This document shows, piece by piece, positions 30,790 to 44,800 of a DNA stretch of 64,000 nucleotides. The translations under genes and the position numbers were made by a program. Position 1 is the stretch's first letter; the number at the start of each line of letters is the position of its first letter. This stretch comes from Eunapius fragilis (Eukaryota; Porifera; Demospongiae; Spongillida; Spongillidae). The notes under the pieces were generated by a model, which was not told the DNA's origin, ran no database searches, and saw only the letters and a list, made by a program, of their open reading frames with translations. The stretch is from positions 5,431,408 to 5,495,407 of the forward strand of contig OY811971.1 of NCBI GenBank assembly GCA_963681505.1, written 5' to 3'.

Positions 30790-31560
30790 ACATACGTATA
30801 CATCTACAAGCCTCAAACCACCCACACACCCTTCAAGCCTCAAACAACCCACACACAACAAGCTTTTGACACCCTACAAACCTCACAGACCCACACACAC
30901 TATAAGCCTTCGTCGCACACCCTACAAGCTCAACACACTGCAATGCTCGACACCTACACACACTGCAACCCTTCGACACTCTACAAGTATTTGACACCCA
31001 CACACCCTACAACCTTTTGACACACACCCTACAAGCCTCCAACCACCTAAGCCTCAAACACCCACACAAACTACAAGCCTTCAACACCTGTACCCTACAA
31101 GCCTTCAACACCCACACCCTACAAGCCTTCGACACCCACAACCTACATACACACACTGCAGCGCTCAACACCTACGCACACTGCAATGCTCACACCCACA
31201 CACACCTACAAGCCTTCAGCCTCCCAGACACGCAAGCCTTTGACACACACAAACAGCCTTCGACACACACCCTACAAGCTTCTTCCGACACCCACACACT
31301 TCAACCCTTCGACACCCACACACTTCAACCCTTCGACACCCACACACCCTACAAGCCCACACTAACACTACAAGCCTTTGACACCCACACACCCTACAAT
31401 CCTCCAACACAACATCCTATAAGCCTCAATACCCACACACACCCTCCTCCAAAAAGCCTCAATACTCATACACTACCTACCAGCCTCCAGCATCGCACAC
31501 CACACATACGCTTCCACTCACCAATACTAGACTTAGCACATCATACATGTACCAACCAAG
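30790..31560. repeat. Irregular CA-rich VNTR (CCTACAAGCCTTCGACACCC)
   Basis: Degenerate repeats of about 20-30 bp built from CCCTACAAGCCTTCGACACC and CACACACC. Open frames such as 31017-31574 (plus) reflect lack of T-starting stops and have no domain character. Confidence 0.85.
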
Positions 31561-31579
31561 TCAGCAGCACTTGAACACA

Positions 31580-32333
31580 ACCAACAACACTCCCCCTAAC
31601 TATACACACCATCCACAATTCATCAACGACATGGGTGCGGATTCTCAAACAGGAAACAGCATGCGCGCATCAATTAGAACATACCTCGAAATAATGTAGC
31701 TGCTGCTAACGTTTTTCGTTCACTAGCGTGAGAAAACCATATCTTTTATTACAAGAAACACTACAAAAGTCCACTTACTTCATATTCCGACTGAAGAAAT
31801 GGATCTTTGTGTCTCTGCTAAAGTAGTATCACATTGCGTATTTTGTAAACTCACGCGACCGTTACACAACCAGCGATCGTGACCAAACACGGATACCAAA
31901 ATATGCCCGGGAATGGCTGAATGTTACTTGCCGATACACATTTTGCTTTCTTCGGCTCCTATAGGCCTATGCATGTCGACCCTCGCCCGTTAAAAGTTAC
32001 GAAAAAATTTTACGGCCGTAAGGGTGCGCAATTGCGGATAATTTATCTGGCCGGTAATCGGTTAATGAAGTTCACAAGGTGTGTGTAGACCCTGTCAATG
32101 GTATGCGTGCCCGTACAATTACATATACATTGGTGATCCTAACATATAAACACTGATACATGAACTTGTATGGTCTGTTATGCAGATGTTGAAAGCACAG
32201 AAATGGACTGTGAACATCATTAAAGCATGATATCTGTATGCACGTATTATAGATAGTGCAACTGTCTTTATAATGCATTTTGTATCTTGTGTATGATATC
32301 TGTATACAACACTGGATGCCATCTAATATATCA
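31580..32333. other. No gene seen
   Basis: Unique-looking AT-rich DNA. No open frame with protein character on either strand. Confidence 0.5.
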
Positions 32334-33772
32334 ATATTGTCTATTTGCGCCCGTGTGCACAGGTGTGCATACTGTACGTACAGTGTGTACAGGTGTGCAC
32401 ACTTTATTTACACCTTCATATCTTTAACAGTTGCTGGATTCCTGTAGCAGATTTTACATCATTTTAAAGATGGGTCTTTGCAGAATGTGGGGAAATATAG
32501 AACATAAAAAACTGCACTTAAAACTCATAGTTTTTTTGGCCAGAAAAGCAATCAAAAATTCGTACGCACGTGACATTTAAAAACAAATATGGAGGTACTG
32601 TGAGTCTGTAGTTCAACGAGAGAGGCCAGAGTTCTTAAGACCCGCCCAGTGTCCACTTGCGCTTGGTTACCAAATGGCGTGTTAACGAAATCAATTAGCC
32701 CACTGTTGGTGCTAACAACGCAGCTCTGACTCACGAACGCGGAGCGACAGTCAGCTAGGGGCTGCAAACAGATTTAAAAAAACTCTAGGACGTGGCAGGG
32801 CAGTCAGTTAAAGGAACTGCAAACAGGTTCACAAGCTGTAGGATGTTGCAGGGGACTGCAAGCAGATTAAAATACTAGAGGACTTGGCAGGGCATAAAGT
32901 ATAGTGTAGTGCACACTGGTTCACAAGCTGTAGAACGTGGCAGGGCAGTCAGCCAGGGACTGCAAACAGGTATACAAGCTATAGAACATGGCAGGCCATA
33001 AATAGGAGCCATTGAGAGGACAGAGCAAGCAGTTCTTTCTGTCTTGTACATGTGTATGCGGGTAAGTATTTGCTGTTTGATGACAACGAAAGGCCAGCTA
33101 GCTCATTCAGTGTTTCAATGGTGGAATACTGCATCTTCAAGGGCTATCTTATGTACATGTTATGCCATTCAATGCTTGAGCAAATAGTAACAATTAAGGT
33201 CTGTAACCATGCTGCCATGTGCAGTATTAAAGTGTGCACAAGTGTACACACTGTATTGTCAAACTCAACAGAAAAAATAAAAAAGAACTTATTAAATTGA
33301 TTTCATATACAAGTAATAGAACGTACTGTCCTCTATCAGGAACATATTTCAAGTACACAAAATACATTATGGGTGTGGTGCATTTTACAGTGTGCACACC
33401 TGTACACAATTTAAAAAGCCAGGCCCGAGACACTGCTAGTGAAATACATGGAATTTCCTTACATTGCATTGGAATAGTAAAACTTATGTATGAACTTACT
33501 ACCCACTTTCATTTGCAGTCCACTAACTTTGACATGTGCCTTTTAGTGACAAAATTTTTGTAATAAAGCAGTAACTGAAGCTGCTCCATTATCATAGATT
33601 AAGCAGTATATTTCAGGACCAGAATTCTACTACACATCAGTGCATCACTGGGGAATAATATACATCAATTTTACAGCCACTGAGTTTAATGTGGGGTAAT
33701 AATGATTCGAATTGTAAATAAGGTAAAGTATGCACGCGTGTGCACACTTTCCGAAGCAAATAGACAATATGT
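32334..33772. mobile_element. 1.4-kb element with inverted ends
   Basis: Left end ATATTGTCTATTTGCGCCCG, then GTGTGCAC. The right end contains GTGTGCACACTTTCCGAAG then CAAATAGACAATAT in inverse order. The GTGTGCACA motif recurs at 33226, 33390 and 33740. Inside are three tandem copies of about 80 bp (GGCAGGGCAGTCAG ... CTGCAAACAGGTTCACAAGC, 32745-33000) and an unrecognised 109-aa plus ORF (33234-33563). Confidence 0.45.
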
Positions 33773-33934
33773 ACAGTGCGATAAATGTTCTGCATGCATG
33801 GGCGACAAATCAAAAACGGGTTTAACCACCATGCAAGGCATGCAAGCAGTCTGGTGAGAAATTACTTTGTTACTAAAGACATTGCATGGGATTTTGAAAT
33901 CAAGAATCACGAATCTTTTTCCATAATGGGTCAA

Positions 33935-34290
33935 GGAGGCTAGAGGAGGCAAGATCATGGCCAAGATCTAGGGGCAAGGAGGCAAGATCATGGCCAAGAT
34001 CCAGGGGCAAGGAGGCAAGATCATGGCCAAGATCTATGGGCAAGGAGGCAAGATCATGGCCAAGATCTAGGGGCAAGGAGGGAAGATCATGGCCAAGATC
34101 TATGGGCAAGGAGGCATGATCATGGCCAAGATCTAGGGGCAAGGAGGCAAGATCATGGCCAAGATCTAGGGACAAGGAGGCAAAATCGTGGCCAAGATCA
34201 AGGAGCAAGATCCTGGCCAAGATCTAAGGGCAAGGAGGCAAGATCGTGGCCATGATCTAGGGGCAAGGAGGCAAGATCATGGCCAAGATC
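33935..34290. repeat. 33-bp minisatellite (array B, inverted relative to A)
   Basis: Plus-strand unit AAGATCATGGCCAAGATCTA then GGGGCAAGGAGGC. About ten units, with outliers at 34690-34745. Flanked at 34315 by ATCCCAGCGAAAAAATC, the same sequence that flanks array A at 29430. Confidence 0.9.
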
Positions 34291-34739
34291 TTGTGGTGGG
34301 GATGTTGTCTATCCCAGCGAAAAAATCTTATCCATCTTGGCCATGATCTTGGCAATCTTGACCAAGATCTAATGCATCCTGACCAAGATTCAAGATTCTT
34401 GGCCATGATGTCTAAGATCTTGCCCAAGAAAATATTAAATAATTTCAAAATTGGACTAAAATTAATCCACAGCGATAGCAAATTGAGAGATTGTGTCACG
34501 GCAGACAACATATTCTTCACCAAAATCATATGACATACTCTGAAAGAATAATATTGTCCAAGATCATGGTCAGGATTCTTGTATGCAATCTTGACCAAGA
34601 CTCCATACAAGAATATTGAGAATGATCTTGCCTCCTGGCCCCATCATCTTCCTCCCATCATGGCTCCTTTGGGGCCTCCTTGCTCCTATATCTTGGCCAC
34701 GATCTTGCCTCCTTGCCTCTAGATCATGGCCAAGATCTT

Positions 34740-35160
34740 ACCTCCTTGCCATGTTGTGGCATGATGGCCAAGAGGACTGAGACTTTTTTCAGGATACAGT
34801 GCACATTGGGCATCACCAGAAGTGTCTAAACCTAGCCACCACTTGACAGCAACTTGGAATTGTGATGGTTCAAGGTGGAGCCCCTGGCGCTCACATGGTG
34901 GCATTGATAACCAGGAGGCTGCATGAGGTGACGAGATGGACAGCAAACGAGCCTTGTTTGCAACTGTAGAAGCTTCCACAAGGGAACTGAGAAGTTGGTT
35001 ATCGAGCTTCTCTGATAACTTGCCCTGCATGAGAGATAGCAGATGACAGGAAGTCCTCAAACTTAATGCTGTCCTCAGCAGGGACTAACCGATTAAACAT
35101 GCCCACTGCATCAGACAAATGTTGGGAAGAGTCTGGGGCTAATCCTGCGGAAGACAGAGA
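34740..35160 (-). pseudogene. Retroelement-associated protein fragment (N-terminal to the domain at 28923)
   Basis: The minus strand reads RLVPAEDSIKFEDFLSSAIS, then with a one-base shift KLSEKLDNQLLSSLVEASTV, LLSISSPHAASWLSMPP, LHLEPSQFQVAVKWWLGLD and LSPLGHHATTWQGG, after which the frame enters the 33-bp satellite. In related proteins I remember, G-H-H-A-x-T-C is followed by the block seen at 28923-29449. The two fragments may therefore be parts of one element family broken at the same place. Confidence 0.55.
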
Positions 35161-35592
35161 ATAAATAAAGGCAGCGCTTGCATGATGGGCAAGAGACCTT
35201 ATGGATTTTTATTTTTTTAATAAACAATACTGTGATCGCTTTCGGTCGCTTATTACGTCATTGCTTTGAACAAACCACTAGCTATGGTGTCTTGAAAAAC
35301 CTCTCAAAGCTCTTACTAGCCCCACTGTAGTAACTAAACAGCACACCACACAGGCAAATAAAACGTGCATGCTTCTTGACATCAGCTCAACACACCGAGA
35401 CATGTCCAACCGTAACTATTAACAAATGCATGATATTCACGCTAAAATGCTACAGTTCAAACATTTGAGCAGTTCAACATTTAATGTTCTACTATGGCTC
35501 CACTGCAATCCTCCAGTATTATTTGAATTCAAATTTAAAATAATTAACTATTGAAGTTTTAAAAAAAATTCACTGTTCTACAGTTCAATTCT
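35161..35592. other. 3' flank of the ankyrin-Roc-COR-Death gene
   Basis: No ORF. The minus strand has AATAAA-type sequences near 35205-35222, one of which could be the poly(A) signal. Confidence 0.4.
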
Positions 35593-35855
35593 TCACATTT
35601 CTATACTTTTAAGGACAAATACAAGTGTTGACCAGGTAACTGGCTTCACACCCTTTCCCTGAAGCCATTTTTTAAGTATGGCCATATTGATCCTTTCAGC
35701 ATTCTTCGTATGTTCCACTTCCAATGCTTCCACTATAGCTCCATTGTTGTCCTCCAGTAGAAATACTCCAAATTTATCATACTTCGCTCCAACCTGCACA
35801 GCCATGTTCAGTTTGCTAGCGGAGAAAGATAACAGCTCCATCATTGTGGGTGTTC
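35593..35855 (-). CDS. ROCO gene, last exon: Death domain
   Basis: The acceptor CTCCCACCAG opens GTPTMMELLSFSASKLNM, AVQVGAKYDKFGVFLLEDN, then AERINMAILKKWLQGKGV and PVTWSTLVFVLKSIEM-stop. The W-x-x-x...T-W-x-x-L-x-x-x-L-x-x-I pattern of the last helices is typical of Death domains, and a C-terminal position matches DAPK. Phase from the preceding exon is G+GA. Confidence 0.7.
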
Positions 35856-38800
35856 CTGGTGGGAGGAGCAACATGATCAATACTCAGTGATGGGAACATC
35901 TTGCCAATGTGCATCCCGACAAGTAACAAATTACCATGGTCACCATACACATGGCCCTTTGTACATGCTACCCTTCACACATTACTCTGCATGTGCATTC
36001 GTTGAATATAACCTATGCATATGACAGCCTATTTTCCAATTCCATACTAACCTTCTAAATCGGGTACAGTTTGACGGACCAGCTCAGACAACAGTTTGGA
36101 AGGAGATGAGAAGACCACAGAGATGGGCACTGTATGCAGACAAAGAAGAGATTTCTCATACATGCATTAGTAACAACACCTATCCACAGCTCACCTCCAA
36201 TAAGGTTTGGTAGACATGGCTCTATCTTCATCCATTCTCCAATCACAACATGTCGTTTGCAGGTAATATCCACAATGCTCTTATTCCCTTCAAGAAGGGC
36301 CTTCTTTAATGAGGACAGCTCTACCTTAGTGTCATCAGAGTGGTCTGAGCTGGCTTCAGGAGGACAGGAGACTATCTCCAACACATCTACATGTGGACAG
36401 AACTCTTGACAGGCCTTCTTAATGACTGCAAGAACAGAGTGTGCCAACTCTAGGTACTTGAGGTCTGTCCTGTCAGGCGAGGACATAGCCAAGGAGAGAG
36501 ACTGGAACATCTCGTCCATCTCAACAATGGTGGTCACCCCTGTCTCACTAAGCCACTTTATACCTCTTCTCCATACATCACAGCCACGATCAAAGGGGGC
36601 ATCGAGGGGTGAGGTTGGTGTTAAAGGCAATGCAAACTCAAAAGGCAGCCTTCGCAGGAGGACATGAAGAAAGCGTGTGGTATAAAATAGAATTTTTTTT
36701 GGAGAGTTGACTATAATGGACCAGCGAAAACTGCTATTGGAAACTGTGGCACTAATTGGTCTATCAACGTACACAAGTGCTGGGAAGAAAAAGAGGGAAC
36801 CAAGGTCTGGGCTGGGTAAGCCTGCAGGTGCCCCGTTTATAACAACTTCGGATAGGTCTACTTCATGACACAACTCAAAGTGAACCATAAACTTAGTTAT
36901 CATTTCAATGTTGTAGTCTTGAAATGCCTTTTGAAGAATGGCTCTGGGTATTATCCCAGTGTTACTAGCTAGTTGGGTATGTTGCTTAAGAGATGGATCT
37001 GCAAACAAAGCTCCATTGACCTCCTTAAGGATACACTCCTTCTTTAGAACTACCCAGCTTTTAAGGGGGTCATCTGATGGCATAAAGACAATAAAACCCT
37101 TATCTGCTAAGGTGTTAAGTAGTGGGATAACATTAGAGATGGCAGGATCAATGAGTTGATCTGGATCATCCTTCAGACATACCAGAAGGTCAAAGAGGGA
37201 TATGGCATTAAGATCAGGGGGTAGCTTCTCTTCAAAGAAGGCAAGCATCATGTGACACATCATGGAGATTGAAGGACACATATTAATGACATCTTTGTTG
37301 GTTGCATGCAAAAGCTCCATGAACTGATTCATGTTATCCCTATATATCTGTGTAAGATTTAGAGATACAACCTTTATTAACTTTTGATGACTAATAGCTG
37401 ATTCAGAAACCAAATGCAGATGAGCCATCTTCCTATTTCTCTCCTGTGGTGCTAATAGATCAGCATGCGTTCCCACGACTATGACGGATGGCTTTTGAGA
37501 ACATCTGTGACACACACCATCAATCATTGTAGACCAGTAGTGGACCTCCTTGGTGATGGTCTTTTCATCTTTCCGGATGTCTTGCAGGAGAAGGAAGGTG
37601 GCTGGACTTTCGAGGGAGATGGCCTCCAGACATGCACAGTGGCTGGAGAAGTATTGGTGGTGTCCTGCCAAGTCATAGATAATCATATTGCTGTAGGGAC
37701 TGTCAACTTGATGTGGAATGATCCCAGCAGTGAGTGGTTCTACCACATCTTGCCGTCCAAATAAACGCTGAAATATAAAGATATAAATTACCAGGAGCTA
37801 GAAAGTGTACAAGCCGTTATAAATAATGTAGTAATGTTCTCCTGCCCTTGTCAATATACAGAAAACATACTTTTTATGGATTCCAACAAGCGCGAAACAA
37901 TTTGTTTTTAACTCTTCTTTTCATTTCAACCACAATCTATGCTGTTCATTTGTCGGGCGTGGTTTGCATTTTCTTAATGATTTCATACCCTTATTTAGTC
38001 ATGTTTATACACACCTATCTCTTACATGGGAGTCTCTGAAAACTAAAATGAGTTGCTCATCTCATACCAGGTCTAGTTATATAAGATTAACCTCATTGTT
38101 CTCCAAATCCTTACTGTTCCTAACAACTGTAAGTGACCCACCCCCTCACCCCCAAAATAGAAATTCTAGGACATATAGGGGATTGGTGGAGTGTGTAACT
38201 TCAACTGCAGTAATTAATACAGCATATCACACCATTTTTACATGCAGAAGTATAATTTGGTGTGATGCTCAAGTCTTACAACATTCAATACCCCCAGGGG
38301 CTCTAAACAGCCACATTCTACAGGTAGGAGTGTTCAAATTGATTTGAATGTACATGTAGAAGGGCTCTACTTTTCCTTTTTGTTCTTTTAATCCATTAGA
38401 AATAATAGCTGTGTAAAGTGTATATCAGGTTTCCCACTCAATGATTTAGGCATTTAATGTTATGGGAGGCAGGCACCTAAATGATTGGCGCGAATAAAGC
38501 AGGAAACTGAGGACACACTTTGCAAAGCTTTATCCCCATAACGGAGAATTAATCTCATTTTACGTGATCAAGTAGTCAAACAATTGTGTGTAACTATACT
38601 ATCTGCTTTCATTGAAGACCCTTGCATGCAATTTGTTGTTCAGAAATAACATGTGTTCTCACCTTTGCAAGCCTGGTTGTTGTTGGTTTTGAAAGATTGA
38701 TGATGGCCTTCAAAAAAGATAACATTAATAACATTCTTCAGCCTGGGATGGGAATAACAAAGAGATAGTCCAACCCTTCCCCCCCTCCCCAAGTACCAAA

Positions 38801-41800
38801 AGCACCTTCAGGTTGGAGTGTTCAAATCACTTCAAATTTGGTATGTATGGAGAAGGGTATGTCGCTATTAATTTGTTCTGTAAGATGTATTTACTTTTTC
38901 TGTTAATGTTATATTCTTGTTAGGGTGTGTGATCGTTTTGAATAATATACATGCCCTAATTCTTGGGCAAAGTGCATGTACAGTTTCCCTCTATTTGTAC
39001 CAATGATTTAGGCAATTCAATACATGGGAGGTGGGTGGCTAAATCATTGACACACATGACAGTAAACAGTACATGCACTTTGCCTTTATTAAAACAGATT
39101 AAGAAATTAACTACCAAATTAATAGCAGTTTGAACGATCCAACCTGAAGATTTTGCTCATCAGAATACCTAAAATTAATGTACATGTCTCGAGTATTGGA
39201 TCATGTAATGTCGGTACTCCACACGAATAAGACACCGAAATGCACTTTCACCAATGGTAAAATGTGATTAAAAAAATAAGAACCTGACAACATATATATC
39301 CATTTCCTTTGGATGATATATAAATATATAATTCTACAAGGCCCATTTCTATACACACCTGTACTCATCTCACCGAAATGCACTTTCACTATTGGTAAAA
39401 TGTGATTTAAAAAATAAGAACCTGACAACATAAGATAATTATATCCATTTCCTTTGGATGATATATAAATATATAATTCTACAAGGCCCATTTCTAGTAT
39501 ATGTATGTACACACCTGTACTCCTCTCACCTGTGTCAATGTACTCTTCCCAGCACCAGAATTGCCACATAACACAACTTTATTGTACGAATCAGCAGAAA
39601 AGTCCTTGCACGTTTGCAGCATCTTGTTGAACACGCCAAGTGATCGGTACTTTGCGTCCATCATGGCTGTACGTCCTTCATGGTTCTTGATGTTCACATC
39701 AATATCAGGATGTGACAGGAGTACTCTTACAAAATCGGGTTTATCTTCACCAGCAGCCCAATGTAAAGCAGTGTTGCCCAGCTGGTAATAGGAACAATGA
39801 TGTCATGAAGTGAATATTTCCAGGTCATATACAAAACCTTTTGGTGTTGTGCACAACTAATAATGTTAATACACATGTCGATGTAATGAAACATTGCATA
39901 TGAAGATATTAGTGCATTGAATGTCTTCATGGTATAATAAAATCAAACACCCTTTTGTGGGCAAAATTTATGCATCAGTTCTAGTTTGCTGGGTCTAGAT
40001 CAGTCGCTAACAACATGTACCATTAATGACAAACTGAATTTACTAAAGGAAATCATTTATGGGCAGGTGGCAGATCATCTGACCTTGGATAGAAAGAATT
40101 GAGGTGAGTGACCTTGTTACTATTGGTCCAATTCAATGTTCAATAACAGATTGAACCACTCACCTTGGCAACCCACCATCACAAGTGTCCCTCACATCAA
40201 CCACTACCCTATGCTGTAGCAACCACTATGGCCAAAGCCACGCAGGTTTTTGGCCAGAAAATAAGTTATTAATGAAATAATTATTAATCAATTTGAAAAT
40301 TCATTGCAGGTGGTATGAATTCTGCTTCAGATCTAGAAACCGTAACTGCAGTGTTCCCGACACAATCCCAAGTGTCTCTCACATCCTCCACCACTAACCC
40401 ACAGCCACCTTCCCTACTACCCTGACACCATGGAGGTGACCCCCCCCCCCCCCCCCCGGCCCACATGCAATGGTACATTCATGTATACATGTACCTTCAC
40501 AACCCACTGATGTATGATTCAGGTGGAGGCCATTCAAATGACTGTTTATCCAATTATTCTGTTGTATACATTCTTACACATCTAGTGACTTTGTTTTCAT
40601 TTTAATTCCACACTAGCGTAGTAAGCCCGTAGATTGGTTGGGAGATGGGGGGAGGGGGAAGTTCAGGACAACAATAAGGGGGGAACCAATATGAGGTGGG
40701 CGTATAAAGGGGGCTATCCCCACATCACACATCTGGCAAGGGTGTATGGGGCTATGCTGTAAGCTCCTCCGCCACAGACCCCAGAAGCTTTGCAAGTAGT
40801 ATATACAGCATATCAAAACATAAGGAATTTATTTTTCATTCATGGACCCGTCTGCTAATGCCTAGCCTCAAACCCACACCCAAGTGTACATTGCTTACAG
40901 CATATACTAAAGATAAGACCAGAATGTCAGTGGTCCAAACATGCAGAGAGCTCATGCTAATTACATTCAAAGCCATTCCGGTTACAGAGACGAGCTTGAA
41001 GTTAGCAAGCGAGTTTGATAACGCTGCAACATCTGGGCATGTGTCTAAGCTACGGTAAAGCCATTTCAGAAGTGAATGAATCAATTGGAAGAAGAATGAA
41101 ACTCTGTTAAATCCACTGTTCAGTGTGTCATGTTCACAGGAGGTCATATTTCCTCTCCATGGCTCAAACAAAAGCCCCACATGCAGTTACAAGCCATACT
41201 TTCTCACTAGCAATGAATAATTTATTTTGATGGCAAGCAGAACTAACCAGGATGAGCAAGTGGGGGAGGGGTACAACCCAACCCACTAACATGTAACAAG
41301 GGGTAAACAGCAGTAAAGAGTGGAGGCCCTCCCACCTAGCTAGGGGGTATGGCCTGTAGTATATTGAGATACACATTGGTGCATGAGGTGGCCATACATG
41401 TATTGTGTACAAGTTGGCCACAGGAGAGGGGTGGTAACTGGTTTGTGGTCACTGCAAGCCAGGTGAACTGGTTGTGTAGAATACTATATATTGTATGTGT
41501 CTGCATGTGTGTGCAGTTGTTTGTCCCATGCAGGTGACCACAGGCTAGTGTGCTGTCCATGGCTGTACCACACATGATGTATGTGCACTTGTGTGCCATT
41601 TAGAGTTATATGCTTACATCTCTACAATGTATGCAAGTTTAGACTGTAACTGTGGGGTTGATGGCCAGCGGTGTTGGACATTGAGATGCACATTATGGTT
41701 GTGCATTGTATGTGTTAGCACCTCTTTTGTTCTGAAAAACAACTGGACCACTATATGTACATGTAATCACGATCACAGTGACACACCAAACGATAGTACA

Positions 41801-44800
41801 TGTACATGTAAGGATGATAGGGATGGTTGGTTTGGGAGGAGGCTTATGAAAGTACATGTACATGTAGCCATCTGGTACATGCAAGCAAAATACATGATTA
41901 CTACAATTCAATTGTAACTCACCTTGTTCTGACTGTTGACTTTTGCACCCTTATCCAGCAGCAGTTTAACAATCTCAAAATTTCCCCTTGATAATGCCAT
42001 CATCAGTGGTGACCATCCATACTGTAAATATAAGTACACATGATAGGAAGCACCATTTAGACTAACTGTGGGGTTGATGGCCAGCGGTGAATAACCACAG
42101 CCTCCTATTAAATAACCATTGGGGTAGCTTTTGTAACAACTGCAGTGATCCCGACACAATCCCAAGTGTCCCTCACAAGTGTCTCTCACATCCTCCACCA
42201 CAAACTCACAGCCACCTTCCCTACTACCCTGACACCCTGGAGGTGACCCCTCAGGCCCACATGCAATGGTACATTCATGTATACATGTACCTTCTCAACC
42301 CACTGATGTATGATTCAGGTGGAGGCCATTCAAATGACTGTTTATCCAATTATTCTGTTGTATACATTCTTACACATCTAGTGACTTTGTTTTCATTTTA
42401 ATTCCACACTAGCGTAGTAAGCCCGTAGATTGGTTGGGAGATGGCGGAGGGGGAAGTTCAGGACAACAGTAAGGGGGGAACCAATATGAGGTGGGCGTAT
42501 AAAGGGGGCTATCCCCCACATCACACGTCTGGCAAGGGTGTATGTGGCTATGCTGTAAGCTCCTCCGCCACAGACCCCAGAAGCTTTGCAAGTAGTATAT
42601 ACAGCATATCAAAACATAAGGAATTTCTTTTTCATTCATGGACCCGTCTGCTAAAGCCTAGTCTCATACCCACACCCATATGTACATTGCTTACAGCATA
42701 TACTAAAGATAAGGCCAGAATGTCAGTGGTCCAAACATGCAGAGAGCTCATGCTAATTACATTCTAAGCCATTCCGGTTACAGAGACGAGCTTGAAGTTA
42801 GCAAGCGAGTTTGATAACGCTGCAACATCTGGGCATGTGTCTAAGCTACGGTAAAGCCATTTCAGAAGTGTATGAATCAATTGGAAGGAGAATGAAAATC
42901 TGTTAAATCCACTATTCAGTGTGTCATGTTCACAGGAGGTCATATTTCCTCTCCATGGCTCAAACAAAAGCCCCACATGCAGTTACAAGCCATACTTTCT
43001 CACTAGCAATGAATAAATTATTTTGATGGCACGCAGAACTAACCAGGATGAGCAAGTGGGGGAGGGGTACAACCTAACCCACTAACATGTATCAAGGGGT
43101 AAACAGCAATAAAGAGTGGGGACCTTCCACCCAGCTAGGGGGTGTGGCCTGTAGTATATTGAGATACACATTTGTGCATGAGGTGGCTCTATTGTGTACA
43201 AGTTGGCCACAGGAGAGGAGTGGTAACTGGTTTGTGGTCACTGCATTCAGGTGAACTGGTTGTGTAGAATTCTATATATTGTATGTGTTTGCATGTGTGT
43301 GCAGTTGTTTGTCCCATGCAGGTGACCACAGGCTAGTGTGCTGTCCATGGCTGTACCACACATGATGTATGTGCACTTGTGTGCCATTTAGAGTTACATG
43401 CTTACATCTCTACAATGTATGCAAGTTTAGACTGTAACTGTGGGGTTGATGGCCAGCGGTGTTGGACATTGAGATGCACATTATGGTTGTGCATTGTATG
43501 TGTTAGCACCTCTTTTGTTCTGAAAAACAACTGGACCACTATATGTACATGTAATCACGATCACAGTGACACACCAAACGATAGTACGTGTACATGTATG
43601 GATGTAAACTGGTTGTGCTGAATACTACATGTGTACTGACACCATGGATGTGACCCCTCCGGCCCACATGCAATGGTACATACATGTATACATGTCACAA
43701 CCCATTGTTGTATGCTTCAGGTGGAGGCCATTCAGATGACTGTTAATCCAATTATTCTGTTGTATACATTCTTACACATCTAGTGACTTTGTTTTCATTT
43801 GAATTCCACACTAAATTTCTTCCCGTAGCGTAGTAAGCCCGTAGACTGGTCGGGAGATGGGGGGAGGGGGAAGTTCAGGACAACAATAAGGGGGGAACCA
43901 ATATGAGGTGGGCGTATAAAGGGGGCTATCCCCCACATCACACGTCTGGCAAGGGTTTATGGGGGTGTGCTGTAAGCTCCTCCGCCACAGACCCCAGATG
44001 CTTTGCAAGTAGTATATACAGCATATCAAAACATAAGGAATTTCTTTTTCATTCATGGACTCGTCTGCTAAAGCCTAGTCTCATACCCACACCCAAGTGT
44101 ACATTGCTTACAGTATCATATCATATACTAAAGATAAGGCCAGAATGTCAGCGGTCCGAACATGCAGAGAGCTCACGCTAATTGCGATCTAAGCCGTTCC
44201 GGTTACGGAGACGAGCTTGAAGTTAGCAACCGAGTTTGATAACGCTGTGACATCTGGGCATGTGTCTAAGCTACGGTAAAGCCATTTCAGAAGGGAATGA
44301 CTCAATGTGAAGGAGAATGAAAATCTGTAAAATCCACTGTTCAATGTGTCATGTTCACAGGTCATATTTCCCTCAAACAAAAGCCCCACAAGCAGTTACA
44401 AGCCATACTTTAGCAATGAATAAATTATTTTGATGGCAAGCAAAACTAACCAGGATGAGCAAGTGGGGGGGGGGGGGGGGGGGGGGGGGGGTACTACTCA
44501 ACCCACTAACATGTATCAAGGTGTTAACAGCAATAAAGAGTGGGGGCCCTCCCACCCAGCTAGGGGGTATGGCTTGTAGTATATTGAGATACACATTTGT
44601 GCATGAGATGGCTCTATTGTGTACAAGTTGACCACAGGAGAGGAGTGGTAACTGGTTTGCGGCTGCCGCAAGCCAGGTGAACTGGTTGTGCTGGATACTA
44701 AACTTTGTATGTGTTTGCATGTGTGTGCAGTTGTTTGTCCCATGCAGGTGACCACAGGCTAGTGTGCTGTCCATGGCTGTACCACATATGATGTATGTGC

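Noticed and set aside
31017-31574. 185-aa plus-strand ORF
   Set aside because: Made of CA-rich VNTR units (QAFNTHTLQAFDTH). No domain, no splice or start context.
34257-34610. 117-aa minus-strand ORF (FFRWDRQHPHHK)
   Set aside because: Only the short FFRWDRQ block resembles the retroelement protein. The rest is satellite or unrelated, so it is not called as a gene.
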